The translations under genes and the position numbers were made by a program. DNA of 64,000 bases from Herbinix sp. (GTDB lineage Bacteria; Bacillota; Clostridia; Lachnospirales; Lachnospiraceae), in contig JAQZBN010000018.1 in NCBI GenBank assembly GCA_029238935.1, forward strand, positions 1 to 64,000, in the 5' to 3' direction. Shown in pieces: positions 1 to 8,322 of the stretch; the first letter of the stretch is position 1, and each line of letters begins with the position of its first letter. Under the pieces are notes generated by a model. It was not told the origin of the DNA. It was given only the letters and a program-made list of their open reading frames with translations, and did no database searches.

Positions 1-48
1 TCTTATAGAATAAAGGAGTATGTCAAGTGCGATGATGAATAGCAAAAT

Positions 49-250
49 TGTACATTCTTAACTGATCAAAAATGTACATTCTTATGTTGACATTTATAAA
101 TATGGTAAAGATAAAGACCCTTGAAAGCTTCGCTGTGAGTATATAACCAATTCTTCATCATATACAAATTTCTCTACTAACGAATTTATCGTACACCACG
201 CATAATTAACTGGTTGCATGATTTCTTTATTCATAAATATGTACATTCAT
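49..250. repeat. TGTACATTC direct repeats, possible IS end
   Basis: The 12-mer TGTACATTCTTA occurs at 49-60 and 73-84, 24 bp apart, and a related copy (TGTACATTCAT) lies at 240-250. Repeated short motifs of this type are typical of transposase-binding ends of IS21-like elements, so this may be the relic of such an end. No transposase of that family is recognisable in the window, so the assignment is tentative. Confidence 0.35.
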
Positions 251-305
251 TACCAGATGCGTTCGATTTTTCATTATAATTAGATTAATATAGCAAGTTA
301 AATAT

Positions 306-345
306 CAAAAAACCGCAACCCCTATAACGGATTACGGTTTATTTA
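306..345 (-). terminator. Intrinsic terminator, minus strand
   Basis: Read on the minus strand, AAACCG...CGGTTT arms form a stem of about 12 bp with two G-U pairs and a short loop, followed directly by a run of T. It lies about 430 bp downstream of the lipoprotein gene ending at 779 and may end that transcript or that of a lost gene. Confidence 0.55.
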
Positions 346-778
346 CTTAAAAATATCTAATTCTAACGTTTCATTTACAGTATTCAGCTTTTAGGTAGGA
401 ACTACTAGTTACTTCCTATCTGCTTTACTAGCCGACCGCGTAGATTTCCATATTATTCATGACACACTTTTATTTGTCGACGGTTGTCAGGCCATTTGAG
501 AATTTGCGAGCTGAGTCAAATTGCAAAGTAATAACCTCTTCTCTCTTAATGATTTATTAAGGCGGAAGTAACAAAAGTCAAGACTGCAGTAATGGATAAA
601 ACCTTTTTATGCAGTCTAACTTTATGCACAGATTGATTATGAGATATACTTCAATAATAAAATGCCCGGTATTGATCGATATTCTCTCTATTGACCTTGA
701 AAGCTATTGATTAACGTATATGGTAAGCATCAAGTTTGGCTTCAACATATTGTCGTAATTATATTATACACTGATGAA

Positions 779-1288
779 CTAGTAACCTAAAGTCTGCTCA
801 TTTACCTCTACTTGATTCTTAATATATGTAGTATCATATTTATAATAGCCAAGCTTATAGAAAAGATATTTTAGTTCAATATCATCGTCCTCGAAGCCTG
901 TTCCATAAAGAACGATATTGCTATCCATTTTTAAGTAATAGCTGCCTTCGCTACATCTTAACCAATACACCGAAGAACTATTTCCTGAGGTCGATACATT
1001 ATCCTTCTCATCTAATTCCTCACTGATGGTAGTGAACAGTTCTACTGCATCCTCTTCTGTCTCCATTTGATAATAAACAATATTGACGTCATGCATATTA
1101 CCCATTATAATCGTCGTTGCTTTTTCCGTATGAGGGTCAGAACTCAGTTCCACCACCTCACCTTTTATAGTAGTGAATATCTCTTGAAATTCATCCAGAC
1201 TTAAAGGCTCCGTTTTTTTAGTGTTACATCCCAATAAAGCTAACGATAATGTTAAAAACAATGTACAGCATAATACTTTCTTTTTCAT
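779..1288 (-). CDS. Putative lipoprotein, unknown function
   Basis: A 169-residue protein with a classic lipoprotein signal: KKK at residues 2-4, a hydrophobic stretch at about 5-20 and the lipobox LLGC with the lipidated Cys at about residue 21. The mature part is acidic and has no domain I recognise. It should be anchored on the outer face of the membrane. The start is supported by AAAGGAG about 8 nt upstream of the ATG. It is a single gene: a terminator-like palindrome (1527-1562) separates it from the gene upstream. No catalytic motif is visible, so no function is assigned. Confidence 0.75.
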   Translation of the reverse strand: MKKKVLCCTLFLTLSLALLGCNTKKTEPLSLDEFQEIFTTIKGEVVELSSDPHTEKATTIIMGNMHDVNIVYYQMETEEDAVELFTTISEELDEKDNVSTSGNSSSVYWLRCSEGSYYLKMDSNIVLYGTGFEDDDIELKYLFYKLGYYKYDTTYIKNQVEVNEQTLGY

Positions 1289-1590
1289 GATATCTTACTC
1301 CTTTTCTCTTTGTTATTCATTATTTCCGTTGGCTTTGTATATCTGTTCTATCGCATATTGTCCAACGGATATTTGTTTGTACTATATTAATCTTTGAAAT
1401 GATTGAAACACTCAAAAAGAAATGAAAATTTAAATTGTTCGCAATTTATTACTCATAAGTTTCGCATGATGAAGAAAGAGCCTGTTTTTAGGGATTGTTG
1501 AGATAAAGGATAGATACTCCTATAACGATAAAAAGAGTTTCGCTTACGAAACTCTTTTTATCGAGATTTATCGAGCGTGATGAATCTAAG
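1289..1590. other. Intergenic region with promoter elements and terminator
   Basis: It contains the leader of the lipoprotein gene and the terminator of the anti-sigma-like gene. A 7-bp inverted repeat (CCGTTGG at 1326-1332, CCAACGG at 1362-1368) flanks a TATACA-type -10 candidate on the minus strand, so it could be an operator. No gene is visible. Confidence 0.4.
1527..1562 (-). terminator. Strong bidirectional terminator
   Basis: A perfect 16-bp inverted repeat with a 4-nt loop (CTTA). Its arms carry A-runs and T-runs at the outer ends, so it works as a rho-independent terminator in either direction. It lies 28 bp past the stop of the anti-sigma-like gene and most likely ends the sigma/anti-sigma transcript. 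Confidence 0.85.
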
Positions 1591-2367
1591 CTAGACGTCC
1601 AGATAAAATATATATTCCCCTGACTGCAAATTCATGAAATTGATTTGATATACCCCGTCCTTATACTCTGCAACCTGGGCCAATGGCTCCATCTCCTTCT
1701 TATCTCCAATAAGAATTCCCATCGGGGGATTCTCCTGATAAGATGGTTTATTCTCCAGTTGTAAGGACAGCTGCATCTGATTACCATCTAATATTAGTCT
1801 GGTACCATTATTATCCGGAGCTACCAACAGATTGGACAAATTCATACTCTGTTTTATTTGTTCCAAAGACGATTTTTTCTCATCCGTACCCCCTCGCATT
1901 GCAAATGCTGGAATCGGCTCGAGTGTATTCAGAAGCGACAGTTGATCTTTCTTATTTAACATAAGAGAAGGGGTTTGCCACTTCTCGTTGTTATGGATCA
2001 TTCCGCTTAATTTGTTATATTTCTCATCCTTTAGATATACTTTAATGCTGCTCTCCATTTTGCCCCATTTATTTTTGATCCACTCTCTTATTCTGGCCTC
2101 CACCGATTTTCCAGATACCTTTATAAGAAGCTTATCAAGCTGATAACGTTCCAATAGCGCTTGTTCCAAGGACAAATAGCTCTCATACTCCCGAATAGAA
2201 AATTCATCCACTATCTGCCCGGCATAAAGCATCCTCTCATACTTGGCAGAACATTGCTCACACTCCATTAGATGCTCCGATATCCGTTCAAATCTGTCGG
2301 CATTATCATAGGAGTACTCTTGCATATCGATATATTCTCTTATCATCTCATAGGTTAGATGCTCCAC
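1591..2367 (-). CDS. Zinc-finger anti-sigma-like protein
   Basis: A 258-residue soluble protein. Near the N-terminus lies H32-x3-C36-x2-C39 (HLMECEQC), the zinc-binding signature of ZAS-type anti-sigma factors. No membrane helix is visible. The last 90 residues look beta-rich (DGVYQINF...GEYIFYLDV). It starts at GTG, with AAGGAG 9 nt upstream, 14 bp after the sigma-like gene, so the two should be co-transcribed and co-translated. Inference: it binds and restrains the sigma-like protein. Odd feature: residues 126-137 (NNEKWQTPSLML) are identical to residues 608-619 of the divergently encoded CHAT protein, and the DNA is nearly identical too. An alternative is a zinc-finger regulator that does not act on sigma. 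Confidence 0.65.
   Translation of the reverse strand: MEHLTYEMIREYIDMQEYSYDNADRFERISEHLMECEQCSAKYERMLYAGQIVDEFSIREYESYLSLEQALLERYQLDKLLIKVSGKSVEARIREWIKNKWGKMESSIKVYLKDEKYNKLSGMIHNNEKWQTPSLMLNKKDQLSLLNTLEPIPAFAMRGGTDEKKSSLEQIKQSMNLSNLLVAPDNNGTRLILDGNQMQLSLQLENKPSYQENPPMGILIGDKKEMEPLAQVAEYKDGVYQINFMNLQSGEYIFYLDV
1960..1994 (-). repeat. 35-nt repeat shared with CHAT gene (copy 1)
   Basis: On the minus strand this stretch matches 5239-5273 of the plus strand at 34 of 35 positions, including synonymous positions. Both copies are read in the same frame and encode NNEKWQTPSLML. The core is itself an imperfect palindrome (GAGAAG ... CTTCTC). Confidence 0.9.
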
Positions 2368-2381
2368 AGTTTTCTCACTCC

Positions 2382-3224
2382 TTAATCAAACTCATAACAG
2401 ATCTCATCCTTTAGCTTATTCCGAAATCGCAAGCTCCAATTCTCTAGGTCCTTTCGTTTAAATCTATCTCCAAATATGATATCACAGATTAATTGACCAA
2501 GCTCTTCTGACTCCATGCTGTCTTGAAAATCACTACCCCAGGATATCTTTCCAATCTTCACCCTTTTATTAAATTCATCAAGGAAGCGATCCGCACTATA
2601 CTGGATTGTATCAGCTTTCAATTCTTCAAAGGCCCAGGCAGGAGAACTCAGTTCCTTGGTCTTCGGATTGAACAGCTGGAATAAAACAATCGTATAACAG
2701 CATCCTACCGTCTTGTATGCTTTTTCTTTCTGATTCATGAGTATATGTACAAATCGTTTTAGCATTCCGATATGTTCCAGCTGGCTCTCGAGAGACAATA
2801 ATCTGTTCTCCGGTGTCATGATGGGTTCTTTGGTATGATTATATATAAGGTAATCGATTTTCTCATCCTCGTTGTAATCGTTGTCCTGATCGAATGCAAT
2901 CACAGCCATTGACTCACGTCTTCTTCGTTTCATATAATCAATTGCTTTATTTTTCGCAATCATGCAGCAATAACCAGCAAAGCTTTTACCCTGCTTTTTG
3001 TAATTTTTTAAGCCTGATTCTAAGATAACAAGCATTGTAATCTGAATTACCTCCTCAACATCCTCGAGAGCCGCTCGTCCTCCATTCCTAACTGTAATTT
3101 CAATTGTCCTTCTTATATATTGGTTCAAAAGTTCGAATAAATGGTTTCTATCCTTTAGAATCCCCGTTATGATTCCTTCATACTCTTGCTCAATTTCTTG
3201 TTTCAGCAGCTCATAATCAATCAC
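2382..3224 (-). CDS. Sigma-70 region 2-like protein
   Basis: A 280-residue protein. Residues about 30-105 resemble sigma-70/ECF region 2: the block EDVEEVIQITMLVILES, then the stretch SFAGYCCMIAKNKAIDYMKRR, which fits the core-binding and -10-recognition helices. The remaining 175 residues do not show a normal region 4 helix-turn-helix, which is unusual. The start is GTG, with GAGGTG 8 nt upstream. The next gene downstream is the zinc-finger anti-sigma-like protein, and a TPR-CHAT protein is divergent 195 bp away. Inference: an unusual ECF-like sigma factor, or a sigma-derived regulator, controlled by its downstream partner. The weak match outside region 2 leaves its promoter-recognition activity uncertain. 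Confidence 0.65.
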   Translation of the reverse strand: MIDYELLKQEIEQEYEGIITGILKDRNHLFELLNQYIRRTIEITVRNGGRAALEDVEEVIQITMLVILESGLKNYKKQGKSFAGYCCMIAKNKAIDYMKRRRRESMAVIAFDQDNDYNEDEKIDYLIYNHTKEPIMTPENRLLSLESQLEHIGMLKRFVHILMNQKEKAYKTVGCCYTIVLFQLFNPKTKELSSPAWAFEELKADTIQYSADRFLDEFNKRVKIGKISWGSDFQDSMESEELGQLICDIIFGDRFKRKDLENWSLRFRNKLKDEICYEFD

Positions 3225-3243
3225 TTAGTTAGTCACCTCATAC

Positions 3244-3249
3244 ATTATA
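3244..3249 (-). promoter_or_regulatory. -10 candidate of sigma/anti-sigma operon
   Basis: TATAAT on the minus strand, about 20 nt upstream of the GTG start of the sigma-like gene. No convincing -35 lies at the usual distance, so recognition by an alternative factor is possible. Confidence 0.35.
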
Positions 3250-3308
3250 ATATCATTAATATCAAAATTTTATCATTACAGGATGATTATTACAAGGCTT
3301 TATTGTTT

Positions 3309-3336
3309 TTTGACGAAATATGTTCTATGATAAAAT
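3309..3336 (+). promoter_or_regulatory. Promoter candidate of CHAT gene
   Basis: TTTGAC (3309-3314) and TAAAAT (3331-3336), 16 nt apart, lie about 85 nt upstream of the CHAT start codon on the plus strand. Confidence 0.45.
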
Positions 3337-3419
3337 AGTGTCCACAAATATCATAGTTTAACAATTGAAAGTATGCTTCGCGAACTTTCTCTTGTCATGA
3401 ATAAACGGTAGGAGAATTT

Positions 3420-6023
3420 ATGTCTGAAGCTAATCCAGGTTATTATTATTTACAATCAGCCAAAGCTGCTCATGCAACTGGAAATTTAATCAGCACAAAA
3501 GAGAATGCCACAGAGGCAGCCGGTTATTTCTACGGCAAGCCTGATCTTATTCTTGAATACTTAGACTGTATCACCCTATTACAGACAGTGGCTTCCATCA
3601 ATGGTAATCTGACGGAATATCAATCACTAGATTCCTTAGTCAAATCTGCCATTTTTCAATTATATGGCGACAAAGCACTCTGCTATTATGCCCTCCATCA
3701 ATATGACAGCAGTGAGTTCTATATGAACAGGGGCATGCTGGCAGACTCCGATCTTCTGATAACACAAGCGCATCATGCCTTATCGCAAGTATATGGAAGC
3801 CTTCCGGTTATAATATTCCAATATCACTATATTCGATCCCGGTATCTGTATTGTAACGAAGAATATTATAGCTGTATTGATTCCTGCCTGACTGTAAATG
3901 AGTTATGGATGGATCTGGAGGAGACAGATCTAGAGGATCATGGAGATGAGTTTCTAGCGACACTATATCAGAACAGATATCAAATCAGCCGAATGGGTCT
4001 TCTGAATACAATTCTACTAGCCTCCACTTATGGAAAGTTAAATAATAACGAAACTGGTATTCAAATTCTCCAAAGTATTCCGGAGTCTGAAAAACTTGAC
4101 TATTATATAAAATCTGCCATCGACTTAAACCTTGCCGAACTACATGCCAGAAATCGTAATTATCCGGAAGCTCTCCATCTGATGGAGCCATATAAGTTTG
4201 CCGATTACAGTAATTATCCGGATCTCGCTGCTTGTATCGACACCATCTATTTTGCTGTGAACTATTCGATCGGGTTCCAAAACGATGTACCTCTGAGATC
4301 ACCTTGGATAACAAAGATATCGGATACCATCAGTAATGATTATATGAAGCTTCATCGCTTTAATCTAGCTGTTGCAATGGCTTCCCAGGGGCATTACGAG
4401 GAAAGTCTGGCTCTCAGCTATGGAATAGGCAATAAAGGGTTGTCCCTGCGTATGGCTCTTTATCATGAGCTTAAATATTTTACCCTAATTCAAGATGATT
4501 TTCCCAAGGTTTGCAGCTATTACCTATCTGAAATAAACAATATCATTACACATTATAATGAAGAACTGGTCTATAACCATCTAAAAGCTTTGGAATATCA
4601 TATTTCCTTATGCCTGGGAGCTCTCCTATCGGAGGATTTAAAGAAAAGCCATTCCTGCTTAACCAGTGAACAGCTGTATGAGTTCTATCTGAATACTAAA
4701 GGTATCTCTCTTGAGAGATCCTATATCCATAGACAATATTCGGATGCTCAGGCTTTAAAGAATCGTAGCTTTACAAAGGTCCGGGACCTCCAAAGACGAA
4801 TTACTAATGATAGCCTATTGTTGGAGTATGCCCAGTCGCGTACTTTGAATGAAACCTATTACAGTATTTTTATAGTGAGTCATGATCAGGTTGATTATCT
4901 AAAGCTTGGTACAGAAGAGGAAATCAACGATTTACTTCAGAAATATCAGGATTATCTTCAGGATTATACCGGAAATCTGTATACAAAACAAGAAATCAAT
5001 GACCTTAGCTCCAAGCTAAGACGTAAACTGGTTCTTCCGCTGAGAAAATATTTAAGCAAAATCAATCGATTAATCATAGCTCCAGTCGGGGAGTTGTATC
5101 ATATCCCCTTTGAAGCTCTCACAATAAATTCCACCTCGGAGATGGGGAGTCTCTATCAGATTACTTATCTGAACATAGGACGGGAACTGGTACTTAGTTC
5201 TTACTCGAATAGTAATTATAATAATAAAAGTAGTAGTAATAACAATGAGAAGTGGCAAACCCCTTCTCTTATGCTGTCACACTCCCTTATCATAGGCAAT
5301 CCTAAGGTACACCAACTTCCCGATCTTCCCTTTGCTGCTCTGGAGACAAAATTCTTAGGAGAACTGGTTCAGGCAAAGGTGTATCATGGCAGCGAGGCAT
5401 CAGTCGACCTGTTTTACAATGATATTATGCAACCGCCTTTGCTTCATATTGCAGCACATGGTTTTTTTCGAGAGACAGTTAATTTGAGCAAAGCACCTGT
5501 ATCTGTCTCGGAAGTTTGCGGTGATCCCATGAAGGAGTGCGGTCTGTTTCTTGCGGATGAATATCCATTGACCGCCGATGAGATCTCCTCCTTTGACCTG
5601 TCTACCGTAGGGCTTTGCATTCTCTCCACCTGCTATTCCGGACTGGGGGAATGCAATGGTAATGAAGGCACCTTTGGTCTAAGGCGAGGCTTCTTTCTTG
5701 CCGGTTGCCATAGTCTGCTAATCAGTCTATGGAGTATTCATGACTTTTCCGGTATGCTTTTTATCAACTGCTTCTACGAGGGCATGATCCATATACAGCT
5801 TAATACCCTCGAGGCATTACAATATGCAAAACGAATTATGCGCAGCAGAACAATTAGTGATTGGAAGATCTATTGGCAGAAACTACTTAAGTCTACTGAT
5901 TCTGGAGAGTTATTAGCAGCTGTACAATCCTATTACTTACAGAATGATGATTATATCCCCTTTGAACATCCCTATCACTGGGCAGGGTTCCAATTAATCG
6001 GAAATCCGGTTTCCCTTCTGTAG
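3420..6023 (+). CDS. TPR-CHAT domain putative protease
   Basis: An 867-residue protein. The first 450 residues are helical, TPR-like repeats. The C-terminal 350 residues form a CHAT (caspase-like) domain: LIIAPVGELYHIPFEAL, then HIAAHGFF with the probable catalytic His680, LSTCYSG with the probable catalytic Cys738, and the terminal HPYHWAGFQLIGNP block. Both dyad residues are present, so an active cysteine protease is expected, with the repeats as sensor or substrate platform. The ATG is preceded by TAGGAG. It is divergent from the sigma-like/anti-sigma-like pair. Between the first CHAT strands and the His loop sits a low-complexity N/S linker and the peptide NNEKWQTPSLML (608-619), also present in the anti-sigma-like protein. 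CHAT proteases are known as effectors in type III-E CRISPR and gasdermin systems; neither context is present here. Confidence 0.85.
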   Translation: MSEANPGYYYLQSAKAAHATGNLISTKENATEAAGYFYGKPDLILEYLDCITLLQTVASINGNLTEYQSLDSLVKSAIFQLYGDKALCYYALHQYDSSEFYMNRGMLADSDLLITQAHHALSQVYGSLPVIIFQYHYIRSRYLYCNEEYYSCIDSCLTVNELWMDLEETDLEDHGDEFLATLYQNRYQISRMGLLNTILLASTYGKLNNNETGIQILQSIPESEKLDYYIKSAIDLNLAELHARNRNYPEALHLMEPYKFADYSNYPDLAACIDTIYFAVNYSIGFQNDVPLRSPWITKISDTISNDYMKLHRFNLAVAMASQGHYEESLALSYGIGNKGLSLRMALYHELKYFTLIQDDFPKVCSYYLSEINNIITHYNEELVYNHLKALEYHISLCLGALLSEDLKKSHSCLTSEQLYEFYLNTKGISLERSYIHRQYSDAQALKNRSFTKVRDLQRRITNDSLLLEYAQSRTLNETYYSIFIVSHDQVDYLKLGTEEEINDLLQKYQDYLQDYTGNLYTKQEINDLSSKLRRKLVLPLRKYLSKINRLIIAPVGELYHIPFEALTINSTSEMGSLYQITYLNIGRELVLSSYSNSNYNNKSSSNNNEKWQTPSLMLSHSLIIGNPKVHQLPDLPFAALETKFLGELVQAKVYHGSEASVDLFYNDIMQPPLLHIAAHGFFRETVNLSKAPVSVSEVCGDPMKECGLFLADEYPLTADEISSFDLSTVGLCILSTCYSGLGECNGNEGTFGLRRGFFLAGCHSLLISLWSIHDFSGMLFINCFYEGMIHIQLNTLEALQYAKRIMRSRTISDWKIYWQKLLKSTDSGELLAAVQSYYLQNDDYIPFEHPYHWAGFQLIGNPVSLL
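5239..5273 (+). repeat. 35-nt repeat shared with anti-sigma gene (copy 2)
   Basis: Same sequence as 1960-1994 on the opposite strand, with one internal mismatch (a synonymous Asn codon change). It sits directly after an Asn/Ser-rich stretch in a loop of the CHAT domain, a place that tolerates insertion. Confidence 0.9.
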
Positions 6024-6043
6024 TATTGTAAGGAAACCGGATT
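6003..6043 (+). other. Perfect 12-bp inverted repeat over CHAT stop codon
   Basis: The arms AATCCGGTTTCC (6003-6014) and GGAAACCGGATT (6032-6043) pair perfectly around a 17-nt loop that holds the TAG stop. There is no T-tract on either side, so it is not a typical rho-independent terminator. It may stabilise the mRNA end between the two convergent genes. Confidence 0.6.
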
Positions 6044-6111
6044 GATGCTCAAGGAATTGAAATAATCTATTGATCTGTATACATCGCTCCCATTCGTGTG
6101 ATACACTTTCA

Positions 6112-8250
6112 TTAATGCTTTCCATATAGTTCCTTTACATACTGATCCGCTTCCGGATGTCCATTAGTTTTCGCCTTGTCAAACATCCGCTTGGCTGCAT
6201 CAATATTCTTGGGAATTCGATATCCCTCCATATACAGCTTACCCATCTCAAATTGTGCATCAGCATAGCCCTGATCTGAAAGCCTGCGTAAAACCTCAAT
6301 TCCCTTCTGAAAAGAGGAGGTGTTGAGCATTTTCATAGCTTCCTGATAAGTCATCTCCATTGTAATAGCTGCATCTACTCTCTCAAATATTCGTTCAAAC
6401 CTTACACCAGTTAGCTTCCCCTGTTCAGCTTTCTTATAATAACGAAACGACTCTCTATAATTCTTCATCGTTCCATGTCCATAAAAATACATATCACCCA
6501 AGCATTTACATGCATAAAGATCGTTTTCTTCATCCGCTATTCTCTTGATAAAGACGAAATCATCGATATTTTTGCTTTCTGCGCGTTTGTCAAGAAATTG
6601 CTCCATTTTGTATCTGTTGGAATGTCCCGCCTTTTTAAAACATCGGTATGCCTCCATTAGGTTCTTCTTCCCAAGATAATCATGGCCGTAGATCTCCGCC
6701 AACTCCAGATATGCTAAGTCAAAATGCTGCGCAGCTGCCTTCTTATGCCACTTTTCAGCTTCATCTATATCTATATTTACCCCACGTCCATTCCGGTATA
6801 TTATTCCCAATGAATATTCTGCAGCTGCATAAGACTGAGCAGCAGATTTCTTAATCCAAACCAAAGCTTCAGCATTATTTTGTTCCACTCCATTTCCTTC
6901 CCAATAAGCAGTTCCCAGGCTGCATTGTGCAACCTTATCTCCCTTCATAGCCGATAGCTTTAACCATTTTACTGCTTCTGCATAATTCAACGAGACACCG
7001 TTCCCCGTATAATACAGATATCCCAAATTGCTTTGTGCTTGTACATGATCCTGCTCCGCAGCTTTTTTACAATACTTCACTGCTTCTGTCAGATCCTTAT
7101 TAATTCCTATACCATCTTGATAAGCCACGCTTAAGCAATATTGTGCATCACTATAACCTTTATCTGCAGATTGCTTGTAGTACTCTATTGCTTTTGATGT
7201 ATCCTTATTCACACCCAATCCTTCCTCATACATTCTACCCAGAAGAAATTGTCCCATTGGATCTTCTTGATCGGCAGCCTTTTGAAATAATTCTTTTGCC
7301 TTCTCAATATTAGATGATCGTAAATACTGACGACCTATAATAGCCTGAGCAGCTGCATGACCATGATTAGCAGCTCTTTCATAATATTCCATTGATTTTG
7401 AATTCGCCCTATTATTACTATTTTCTTCCAATTCATAGAATTGCCCTAAAAAAAACTCTCCCAGAGCATTTTTCTGTTCAGCTGATAATCTAATCCAATA
7501 CTTTGCCTCACTTAAGTCTTTCGGTACACCACGACCTTTCATGTATAAGTCACCCAGTTTAGCCTGGGCACGCGCATACCCCTGTTGTGCAGATTTCCAA
7601 TACCATATAGCAGCATAAGAAGGATCTTTTACAACATAATGACCATTTTCATATATCTCTCCGATCATACACTGCCCATAGGAATCACCCATATCGGCCG
7701 CTTCATTGGCTAGGGATAAGGCTTTTTTTTCATCCTTTTCTACTCCCAAACCCTCTAGGTACATCCTTGCGATCCCCGCTTTACCCCTACTTCCTCCAAG
7801 TTTAACAACCTTTTGAAATAGTTCGTATGCTTTTGAATAATTTCGCTCACCATCTGTATTCTCAAGATATTTCCATGCCGTATTAATTATCAGATTTATA
7901 TCATCACTGGGGCTTTGATAAGTATTCTCATCGCTGGGTTTTCTATGTTCCTCTTCCCCCCCTATTGAGGTTTCTGCACTTTGGTCTTCGGGTGTTCCTG
8001 TTTTCGTCCTTGTCAATCCAGTTGAGATACGTTTTATCGTCCAACTAATTAACTTTAAAGCTTTTTCAATATCATCAATATCTCTTTCCAGCTGTTTCTC
8101 TAGTTCCTCATCATGTAAGGTCTTGTTTGCTCTGTGCTGGATGACGTCTAATTGTTTAATCAACTGCAGTTGTTTCTGCTCCAGTTCGTCTTTGATTGTA
8201 TATATATTCTGGTTCGGTTTGATTCCAAGTCGTATCAGTATTTCTTCCAT
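6112..8250 (-). CDS. Sel1-repeat protein (712 aa)
   Basis: Residues 1-85 form a charged helical module beginning MEEILIRLGIKPN and containing ISWTIKRISTGL. After an acidic linker (about 90-120), about 13 Sel1-like repeats of roughly 36 residues follow, with cores such as GDLYMKGRGVPKD and GTAYWEGNGVEQN. Such repeats are protein-binding scaffolds; no enzyme motif is seen. There is no signal peptide, so it should be cytosolic. AGGAGG precedes the ATG. It is the last gene of the operon with the three-module AAA+ protein (72 bp upstream), Hsp70 and a second Sel1 protein whose N-terminus is similar. Inference: an adaptor or substrate receptor for the Hsp70/AAA+ machinery. Its N-terminus recalls the first helices of a J-domain but lacks HPD. 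Confidence 0.8.
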   Translation of the reverse strand: MEEILIRLGIKPNQNIYTIKDELEQKQLQLIKQLDVIQHRANKTLHDEELEKQLERDIDDIEKALKLISWTIKRISTGLTRTKTGTPEDQSAETSIGGEEEHRKPSDENTYQSPSDDINLIINTAWKYLENTDGERNYSKAYELFQKVVKLGGSRGKAGIARMYLEGLGVEKDEKKALSLANEAADMGDSYGQCMIGEIYENGHYVVKDPSYAAIWYWKSAQQGYARAQAKLGDLYMKGRGVPKDLSEAKYWIRLSAEQKNALGEFFLGQFYELEENSNNRANSKSMEYYERAANHGHAAAQAIIGRQYLRSSNIEKAKELFQKAADQEDPMGQFLLGRMYEEGLGVNKDTSKAIEYYKQSADKGYSDAQYCLSVAYQDGIGINKDLTEAVKYCKKAAEQDHVQAQSNLGYLYYTGNGVSLNYAEAVKWLKLSAMKGDKVAQCSLGTAYWEGNGVEQNNAEALVWIKKSAAQSYAAAEYSLGIIYRNGRGVNIDIDEAEKWHKKAAAQHFDLAYLELAEIYGHDYLGKKNLMEAYRCFKKAGHSNRYKMEQFLDKRAESKNIDDFVFIKRIADEENDLYACKCLGDMYFYGHGTMKNYRESFRYYKKAEQGKLTGVRFERIFERVDAAITMEMTYQEAMKMLNTSSFQKGIEVLRRLSDQGYADAQFEMGKLYMEGYRIPKNIDAAKRMFDKAKTNGHPEADQYVKELYGKH

Positions 8251-8322
8251 ATTTATCCTCCTACTTGCCTATACCTGCGAACTTGCGCGTCAGCACAAAC
8301 TTGCTGATTGAAAAACAGTATT

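Larger units (their letters stand above)
1..778. other. Left-edge region without a recognised gene
   Basis: No gene of recognised family lies here. Seen directly are three copies of a TGTACATTC motif (49-60, 73-84, 240-250), a minus-strand terminator at about 308-344, and a minus-strand ORF of only 50 codons (94-246) whose product I do not recognise. Its stop lies just before the repeated motifs, which is how the 3' end of an insertion-sequence gene next to its terminal repeats would look, but this is inference. The stretch 345-778 shows no coding signal that I can support. Confidence 0.4.

Noticed and set aside
3985-4314. A 109-codon frame antisense to the CHAT gene
   Set aside because: It is a shadow of the TPR-coding frame with no ribosome site or recognisable product.
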